This document shows, in pieces, positions 59,078-64,000 of a DNA stretch of 64,000 nt (the stretch's first letter is position 1; each line of letters starts with the position of its first letter). The stretch lies in the NCBI RefSeq assembly GCF_004122165.1, contig NZ_SBKO01000005.1, positions 1 through 64,000 of the forward strand, written 5' to 3'. Source of the DNA: Flavobacterium amnicola (GTDB lineage: Bacteria > Bacteroidota > Bacteroidia > Flavobacteriales > Flavobacteriaceae). A program made the translations under genes and the position numbers. The notes below the pieces were generated by a model, which worked only from the letters and a program-made list of their open reading frames with translations, did not search any database and was not told the origin of the DNA.

Positions 59078-60094
59078 ATGCACAAGAAACTAACTTTTCT
59101 ATTACTCTTTTCTACCGTTATTACTGCCTATTCACAAATAGGAGGGGAAAGTGTGTACCGTTTTTTAAACTTGGTTTCTTCACCCAGACAAGCCGCTTTA
59201 GGGAGTAAAACGATTACATTATATGATTATGATGTAAATCAACCGTTGTATAATCCAGCCTCCATTAACGAAGAAATGGATGGGAAATTGGCTTTAAATT
59301 ATGCCAATTATATCGGAGATGTGAGTTACGGGACGGCTTCGTATGCTTATACTTACGATAAGCATGTCAATACTTTTCATGGCGGTATTACCTATATTAA
59401 TTATGGAAAGTTTGATGGTCGTGATGAAGAAGGTAACGCTACTGGGACTTTTTCTGGAAGTGAAGCAGCCCTTTCATTAGGCTATGCCTATAATGTACCC
59501 TATACCAAATTACATCTTGGCGCCAATGCAAAGATAATATCATCCACTTTAGAAAATTATCAATCTTTTGGAGTAGCTGCCGATATTGCCGCCTCTTATA
59601 TTGATGATAAAAATGATATTAATTATGCGCTGGTTGTTCGTAATTTTGGAACACAGATAACCACATATAGTGGTACCAGAGAAAAATTACCCTTTGAAAT
59701 CATTGCCGGAATTTCACAAGAATTAGAAAACGTTCCTGTTCGTTGGCATATTACAGTAGATAATTTGCAAAAATGGAAAGTGGCTTTTTCAAACCCAGCA
59801 CGTAGCGAAGAAACGATAGATGGAGAAGTGGTGGAAGAAAAAGTGAGTTTTTTAGGAAATGCTTTTCGACATGTAATTGTAGGTGCCGAAATTATGCCGA
59901 AACGTGCCATTAGTTTTCGTTTGAGTTATAATTTCCGTCGTGCTGCCGAATTGAAATTGTTAGAGCAACGTACTTTTGCTGGAATTTCAGGTGGTTTCGG
60001 AATTCGTTTCGGGAAATTTAGATTCGATTATTCGTATTCAAGATACAGTTTGTCAGCCAATGCTTCCTTATTCGGATTAATGATTAATTTATAA
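59078..60094 (+). CDS. porQ: Type IX secretion system protein PorQ
   Basis: 338 residues. Signal peptide 'LTFLLLFSTVITAYSQ'. An outer-membrane beta-barrel of the FadL/PorV superfamily: 'GGESVYRFLNLVSSPRQAAL', 'YDVNQPLYNPASI', 'LALNYANYIGDVSYGTASYA', 'SLGYAYNVPYTKLHLGANAK', ending 'RYSLSANASLFGLMINL'. PorQ belongs to the T9SS attachment complex (PorU, PorV, PorQ, PorZ) that anchors or processes cargo with CTDs. The gene at the left edge of this window encodes such a cargo. One nt separates it from cmk. Confidence 0.9.
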   Translation: MHKKLTFLLLFSTVITAYSQIGGESVYRFLNLVSSPRQAALGSKTITLYDYDVNQPLYNPASINEEMDGKLALNYANYIGDVSYGTASYAYTYDKHVNTFHGGITYINYGKFDGRDEEGNATGTFSGSEAALSLGYAYNVPYTKLHLGANAKIISSTLENYQSFGVAADIAASYIDDKNDINYALVVRNFGTQITTYSGTREKLPFEIIAGISQELENVPVRWHITVDNLQKWKVAFSNPARSEETIDGEVVEEKVSFLGNAFRHVIVGAEIMPKRAISFRLSYNFRRAAELKLLEQRTFAGISGGFGIRFGKFRFDYSYSRYSLSANASLFGLMINL

Positions 60095-60095
60095 G

Positions 60096-60779
60096 ATGTC
60101 AGAAAAAATCACCATAGCCATAGACGGATATTCCTCAACAGGAAAAAGTACTTTAGCCAAACAAATTGCTAAAACATTAGGCTATGCTTATGTAGATACC
60201 GGAGCGATGTATCGTGCGGTGACTTTATTCGCTATGCAAAACGGATTTATAGATGAAGTAGAGTTATACAAAGAAGAACTAATCAAAAATTTATCCAAAA
60301 TTCAATTGCGTTTTCAGTTTAATCCTGATTTGGGTTTTGCCGAAATGTTTTTGAATGATGTGAATGTTGAAAAACAAATCCGTTCGCTTGAAGTTTCTAA
60401 TTTTGTGAGTCAAGTGGCCGAAGTTTCGGAAGTCCGTGCCATGTTGGTCAAACAACAACAAGAAATGGGTAAGGAAAAAGGAGTTGTGATGGATGGTCGT
60501 GACATCGGGACGGTTGTTTTTCCCGATGCCGAACTTAAAATTTTTATGAATGCCCGACCGGATGTGCGCGCCCAACGCCGTTTTGACGAACTAAGCGAAA
60601 AAGGACAATTGGTTTCTTACGATCGCGTTTTGGAAAATGTATTGCAACGCGATTATATCGATACTCACCGTGAGGATTCTCCTCTGGTAAAAGCAGAAGA
60701 TGCTATTGAAATTGATAACTCTGAACTCTCCCGAGAAGAGCAATTTAAAAAAGTACTGGAGTTAGTTAATAACATTTAA
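60096..60779 (+). CDS. cmk: Cytidylate kinase
   Basis: 227 residues. Phosphorylates CMP and dCMP with ATP. P-loop 'IAIDGYSSTGKSTLAKQIAK' (about 6-24; S-S-T replaces the usual GPAGAGKS residues before GKS), 'YVDTGAMYRAVTLF' (CMP binding), 'VVMDGRDIGTVVFPDAELKI' and 'ARPDVRAQRRFDEL' (Arg lid). In an operon with porQ (gap 1 nt), a pairing I know from other Flavobacteriia. The linkage with secretion is probably historical, not functional. Confidence 0.95.
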   Translation: MSEKITIAIDGYSSTGKSTLAKQIAKTLGYAYVDTGAMYRAVTLFAMQNGFIDEVELYKEELIKNLSKIQLRFQFNPDLGFAEMFLNDVNVEKQIRSLEVSNFVSQVAEVSEVRAMLVKQQQEMGKEKGVVMDGRDIGTVVFPDAELKIFMNARPDVRAQRRFDELSEKGQLVSYDRVLENVLQRDYIDTHREDSPLVKAEDAIEIDNSELSREEQFKKVLELVNNI

Positions 60780-60857
60780 GTTAAAACTATTTGTAGATTT
60801 AATTTTATTATTAGATTTACCACCCTTTTTAAACCAAACAAAAACCAAATCAAAATT

Positions 60858-62111
60858 ATGAATATTAAATTTAGACTAACCGTAATGAGTTTCCTTCAAT
60901 TCTTTGTGTGGGGAGCGTGGTTAATTACTGTAGCCAATTATTGGTTCGGTACAAAACAATGGAGTGGTGCCGAATTTGGAGCCATTTTCTCTACTCTAGG
61001 AATTTCTTCTATCATCATGCCAGCCATTACAGGTATTGTAGCCGACAAATGGGTGAATGCAGAAAAATTATATGGTGTTTTGCATATTTTAGGAGGTTTA
61101 GCCTTGCTTTACATTCCTCAAGTCGATAATCCAACTACTTTTTATTGGGTCATTTTTGCGGCGATGATGTGTTATATGCCAACGATTTCGTTGTCCAACT
61201 CGGTAGCTTATAATATTCTGAAAGAAAATAAATTTGATGTGGTTAAAGTATTTCCTCCTATTCGTGTTTGGGGAACTATCGGATTTATTGTTGCAATGTG
61301 GATTACGAATCTAACTGGAAATAAGGCATCTTATAATATGTTTTATTTGTCAGCTTTTGCAGCTTTTGCATTAGGGATTTATTCTTTTACACTGCCTAAA
61401 TGTCCACCACAGAAGCTAATTTCAGAAGATGCTTCATTCGGAGAGAAATTCGGATTGAGTGCTTTTAAATTATTTGGAACTTACAAAATGGCATTGTTCT
61501 TTATCTTTTCAATGTTCCTTGGAGGCGCTTTACAGTTAACCAATATGTATGGTGATGTGTATTTGTCAGAGTTTGCGAATGTTCCTGAGTATGCCGATTC
61601 TTTTGTGGTAAAATATTCGACTATCATTATGTCGATTTCTCAAATCTCAGAAACTTTATTCATTTTAGCGATTCCATTTTTCTTGAGAAAATTCGGAATT
61701 AAGCAAGTAATGTTGATATCAATGTTGGCTTGGGTATTGCGTTTCGGACTGTTTTCTTTCGGAAATCCAGTAGATGGATTGTGGATGATTATTTTATCGT
61801 GCGTCGTTTACGGAATGGCCTTCGATTTCTTTAATATTTCAGGATCGTTGTTCGTAGAAACGACTACAAGTCCTAAAATTCGTTCGTCTGCTCAAGGATT
61901 GTTTATGATGATGTCTAATGGTTTCGGAGCTTTCTTTGGTGGATTGATTAGTGGTGTTGTTATTGATACCTTTTTTACTAACAATGGAGTAAGAGACTGG
62001 CACGGCATCTGGTTAGCGTTTGCAGGATACGCTTTAGTAATTGCGATTGCTTTTGCGGTGTTGTTCAAACACAAACACGATCCTAAAGACGTGGAGAGTG
62101 TGAGTCATTAA
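60858..62111 (+). CDS. Nucleoside:proton symporter of the NupG type (MFS)
   Basis: 417 residues with twelve hydrophobic helices. 'RLTVMSFLQFFVWGAWLITV' (helix 1), 'YWFGTKQWSGAEFGAIFSTL', 'IMPAITGIVADKWVNAEKLY' (the MFS loop 2-3 area), 'SNSVAYNILKENKFDVVKVF' and 'PPIRVWGTIGFIVAMWITNL' are hallmarks of NupG/XapB-like nucleoside transporters. It imports nucleosides for salvage; with Cmk and MazG nearby, nucleotide supply is a theme here. C-terminal tail cytoplasmic. Confidence 0.92.
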   Translation: MNIKFRLTVMSFLQFFVWGAWLITVANYWFGTKQWSGAEFGAIFSTLGISSIIMPAITGIVADKWVNAEKLYGVLHILGGLALLYIPQVDNPTTFYWVIFAAMMCYMPTISLSNSVAYNILKENKFDVVKVFPPIRVWGTIGFIVAMWITNLTGNKASYNMFYLSAFAAFALGIYSFTLPKCPPQKLISEDASFGEKFGLSAFKLFGTYKMALFFIFSMFLGGALQLTNMYGDVYLSEFANVPEYADSFVVKYSTIIMSISQISETLFILAIPFFLRKFGIKQVMLISMLAWVLRFGLFSFGNPVDGLWMIILSCVVYGMAFDFFNISGSLFVETTTSPKIRSSAQGLFMMMSNGFGAFFGGLISGVVIDTFFTNNGVRDWHGIWLAFAGYALVIAIAFAVLFKHKHDPKDVESVSH

Positions 62112-62133
62112 TAAACAAATATAAAAATTATTT

Positions 62134-62170
62134 AACCCTTTTAGAAATCAAATTCTGAAAAGGTTTTTTA
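62134..62170 (+). terminator. Terminator of the nucleoside transporter gene
   Basis: AACCCTTTTAGAA (62134-62146) pairs imperfectly with TTCTGAAAAGGTT (62153-62165); a T-run follows. Confidence 0.72.
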
Positions 62171-62252
62171 GTAGAATACATTATAATTTTATTTCAATTA
62201 CCATTATAATAGCCTTTATTCTTTTCTCTATTTTCTTTTTTCTGTAATCTAT

Positions 62253-62282
62253 TTGGTAATTAAGAAATTATGACTAATTTTG
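62253..62282 (+). promoter_or_regulatory. Promoter of rpsA
   Basis: TTG (62253-62255), exactly 19-nt spacer, TAATTTTG (62275-62282). It matches the consensus and implies a transcript leader of about 110 nt. Confidence 0.82.
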
Positions 62283-62401
62283 CACACCTTTTGGTGGAGA
62301 AGCGTTTCCTTTAGGGTTCAATCATTTATGTAAAACACTTCTGTAATTTTCTATCACTGTCAGAAACGCAAGAAAATACAGAATACAAATTTTTATCAGA
62401 C
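62283..62401 (+). promoter_or_regulatory. Long 5' leader of rpsA
   Basis: About 110 nt between the predicted start of transcription and the ATG, far longer than for other genes here. It contains CACC-TTTT-GGTG (62286-62297), and GCGTTTC (62302-62308) complementary to GAAACGC (62363-62369). S1 synthesis is autoregulated in other bacteria, so a regulatory leader is plausible; not shown here. Confidence 0.5.
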
Positions 62402-64000
62402 ATGTCTGAAACATTAAAATCACAAGAACAGTTTTTAGCAGATTTCAACTGGCATAACTATGCCGAAGGTATTGATGCAGTTGATGCAAAAAACTTACAA
62501 GAATTTGAAGATTTAGTAGCGAAAACTTTCATCTCTACAGATCAAGAAGAAGTAGTAGAAGGAGTTGTAGTAAGAATTACTGAAAGAGATGCTATCGTTG
62601 ATATCAACGCTAAATCGGAAGGTGTTATTTCTTTAAATGAATTCCGTTACAATCCAGGTTTAAAAGTTGGTGATAAAGTAGAGGTTTTAATTGACGTTCG
62701 TGAGGACAAAACAGGTCAATTAGTATTATCTCACCGTAAAGCTAGAACTATTAAAGCTTGGGATAGAGTAATTGCTGCAAATGAAACTGGCGAAATCGTT
62801 AACGGTTTTGTTAAATGTCGTACTAAAGGTGGTATGATCGTTGATGTATTTGGTATCGAAGCTTTCTTACCAGGTTCTCAAATTGACGTTAAACCAATCC
62901 GTGATTACGATCAATATGTAAACAAAATGATGGAATTCAAAGTTGTGAAAATCAACCATGAGTTCAAAAACGTTGTTGTTTCTCACAAAGCGCTTATCGA
63001 AGCGGATATTGAAGTACAGAAAAAAGAAATCATTGGTCAATTAGAAAAAGGACAAGTATTAGAAGGTGTTGTTAAAAACATTACTTCTTATGGTGTGTTC
63101 ATTGACTTAGGTGGTGTAGATGGATTAATCCACATTACTGACCTTTCTTGGTCTAGAATCAATCACCCAAGTGAAGTTCTTGAATTAGATCAAAAATTAA
63201 ACGTTGTAATCCTTGATTTCGATGATGAGAAAACAAGAATCCAATTAGGTTTAAAACAATTAAACGCTCACCCTTGGGATGCATTAGATGCTAAATTAGC
63301 AGTTGGTGACAAAGTAAAAGGTAAAGTGGTTGTTTTAGCTGATTACGGTGCTTTCATCGAAGTTGCTGAAGGAGTAGAAGGTTTAATCCACGTTTCTGAA
63401 ATGTCTTGGTCTACACACTTACGTTCGGCTCAAGATTTCGTGAAAATTGGTGATGTTGTAGAGGCAGTTATCTTAACTCTAGATAGAGAAGAAAGAAAAA
63501 TGTCTTTAGGTATCAAACAAATGACACAAGATCCATGGACAGATATTACATCTAAATACCCAGTAGGTTCTAAACATACAGGTACTGTTAGAAACTTCAC
63601 TAACTTCGGAATTTTCGTAGAATTAGAAGAAGGAATTGACGGTTTAGTATATATTTCTGACTTATCTTGGTCTAAGAAAATCAAACATCCATCTGAATTC
63701 ATCAATGTTGGTGAAAAATTAGAGGTTGTTGTATTAGAATTAGACGTTGAAGCTCGTAAATTATCTTTAGGTCACAAACAAACTACAGCTAACCCATGGG
63801 ACAAACATGAAGATGCTTTCGCTGTTGGAACTATCCATAACGGAGTAATCGCTGAGATTGTTGACAAAGGTGCTACTGTAGATTTCGGAGATGATGTTGT
63901 TGCGTTTATCCCAACGCGTCACTTAGAAAAAGAAGACGGTAAAAAATTGAAAAAAGGCGATGCAGCTGATTTCAAAGTTATCGAGTTCAACAAAGAATTC
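62402..64000 (+). CDS. rpsA: 30S ribosomal protein S1 (3' end outside window)
   Basis: 533 codons visible, still open at the right edge. Starts 'MSETLKSQEQFLADFNWHNY'. At least five S1 RNA-binding repeats can be read, for example 'VEGVVVRITERDAIVDINAK', 'VNGFVKCRTKGGMIVDVFGI', 'LEGVVKNITSYGVFIDLGGV', 'VKGKVVVLADYGAFIEVAEG' and 'HTGTVRNFTNFGIFVELEEG'. A sixth begins at about 475 ('HNGVIAEIVDKGATVDFGDD'). It is the mRNA-binding protein of the small subunit, notable in a lineage that rarely uses Shine-Dalgarno pairing. Codon use is visibly more biased (GTT, GGT, CGT) than in neighbours, as for highly expressed genes. Confidence 0.97.
   Translation, partial: MSETLKSQEQFLADFNWHNYAEGIDAVDAKNLQEFEDLVAKTFISTDQEEVVEGVVVRITERDAIVDINAKSEGVISLNEFRYNPGLKVGDKVEVLIDVREDKTGQLVLSHRKARTIKAWDRVIAANETGEIVNGFVKCRTKGGMIVDVFGIEAFLPGSQIDVKPIRDYDQYVNKMMEFKVVKINHEFKNVVVSHKALIEADIEVQKKEIIGQLEKGQVLEGVVKNITSYGVFIDLGGVDGLIHITDLSWSRINHPSEVLELDQKLNVVILDFDDEKTRIQLGLKQLNAHPWDALDAKLAVGDKVKGKVVVLADYGAFIEVAEGVEGLIHVSEMSWSTHLRSAQDFVKIGDVVEAVILTLDREERKMSLGIKQMTQDPWTDITSKYPVGSKHTGTVRNFTNFGIFVELEEGIDGLVYISDLSWSKKIKHPSEFINVGEKLEVVVLELDVEARKLSLGHKQTTANPWDKHEDAFAVGTIHNGVIAEIVDKGATVDFGDDVVAFIPTRHLEKEDGKKLKKGDAADFKVIEFNKEF

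Overview
The window is AT-rich chromosomal DNA from a member of the Bacteroidetes, almost certainly Flavobacteriaceae and most likely Flavobacterium. Four signs point there: a type IX secretion (T9SS) gene (porQ) and a T9SS-sorted surface protein; repeated promoters of the flavobacterial form TTG-N19..21-TAnnTTTG; genes that mostly lack Shine-Dalgarno sequences; and lineage-typical families (glutamine synthetase III, fused IcmF, DUF4856/imelysin/HTTM iron cluster, DUF5606, Bacteroidetes-type PurM). Most of it is housekeeping and metabolic DNA. No prophage, CRISPR array, insertion sequence or rRNA operon was seen, and no gene-free stretch exceeds 300 bases.

Layout. 1-9.4 kb: the tail of a repeat-bearing surface protein, acyl-CoA dehydrogenase, anmK (cell-wall recycling), a secreted chalcone-isomerase-like protein, a Glu/Leu-type amino acid dehydrogenase, a TonB protein facing exbD-exbB, and folC. 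9.4-18.6 kb: two identical tRNA-Val(UAC) genes, then the most unusual stretch. It holds two paralogous pairs of an ECF sigma factor and a small membrane protein. Beside the second pair lies an unlisted 43-residue peptide gene, followed by a terminator-like hairpin and two overlapping HEAT-repeat genes. Type II NADH dehydrogenase follows. 18.8-30.7 kb: a secreted cupin, a DUF3810 metalloprotease-like protein, a serine hydrolase, pepD, and a five-gene iron-acquisition block transcribed leftwards (DUF4856 lipoprotein, imelysin, HTTM membrane protein, TonB-dependent receptor, PepSY protein). 30.8-43.2 kb: prfA, pyrF, a metal/cobalamin-binding protein without signal peptide, tandem DUF4197 genes, the large fused IcmF mutase, terC and glutamine synthetase III. 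43.3-64 kb: tandem OmpA-domain proteins, purM, small hypotheticals, mqo, def, DUF5606, mazG, secreted proteins, a conserved 488-residue protein of unknown role, an MBL hydrolase, lon, porQ-cmk, a nucleoside transporter, and the first 533 codons of rpsA running off the right edge.

How the parts fit. TonB-ExbB-ExbD would energise the TonB-dependent receptor of the iron block. IcmF, acyl-CoA dehydrogenase and the amino acid dehydrogenase fit branched-chain amino acid and acyl-CoA catabolism. FolC, PurM, PyrF, Cmk and MazG cover folate and nucleotide metabolism. Intergenic regions carry several dispersed palindromic elements (36.2, 45.0, 46.3 and 49.4 kb), one of which overlaps the purM promoter.

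The best candidate for an undescribed system is the leftward block at 14.06-17.15 kb: sigma factor, membrane regulator, abundant-peptide-style leader gene, attenuator, and a HEAT/His-motif protein pair. Its function is inference only. All calls were made by reading the sequence; no database search was run.
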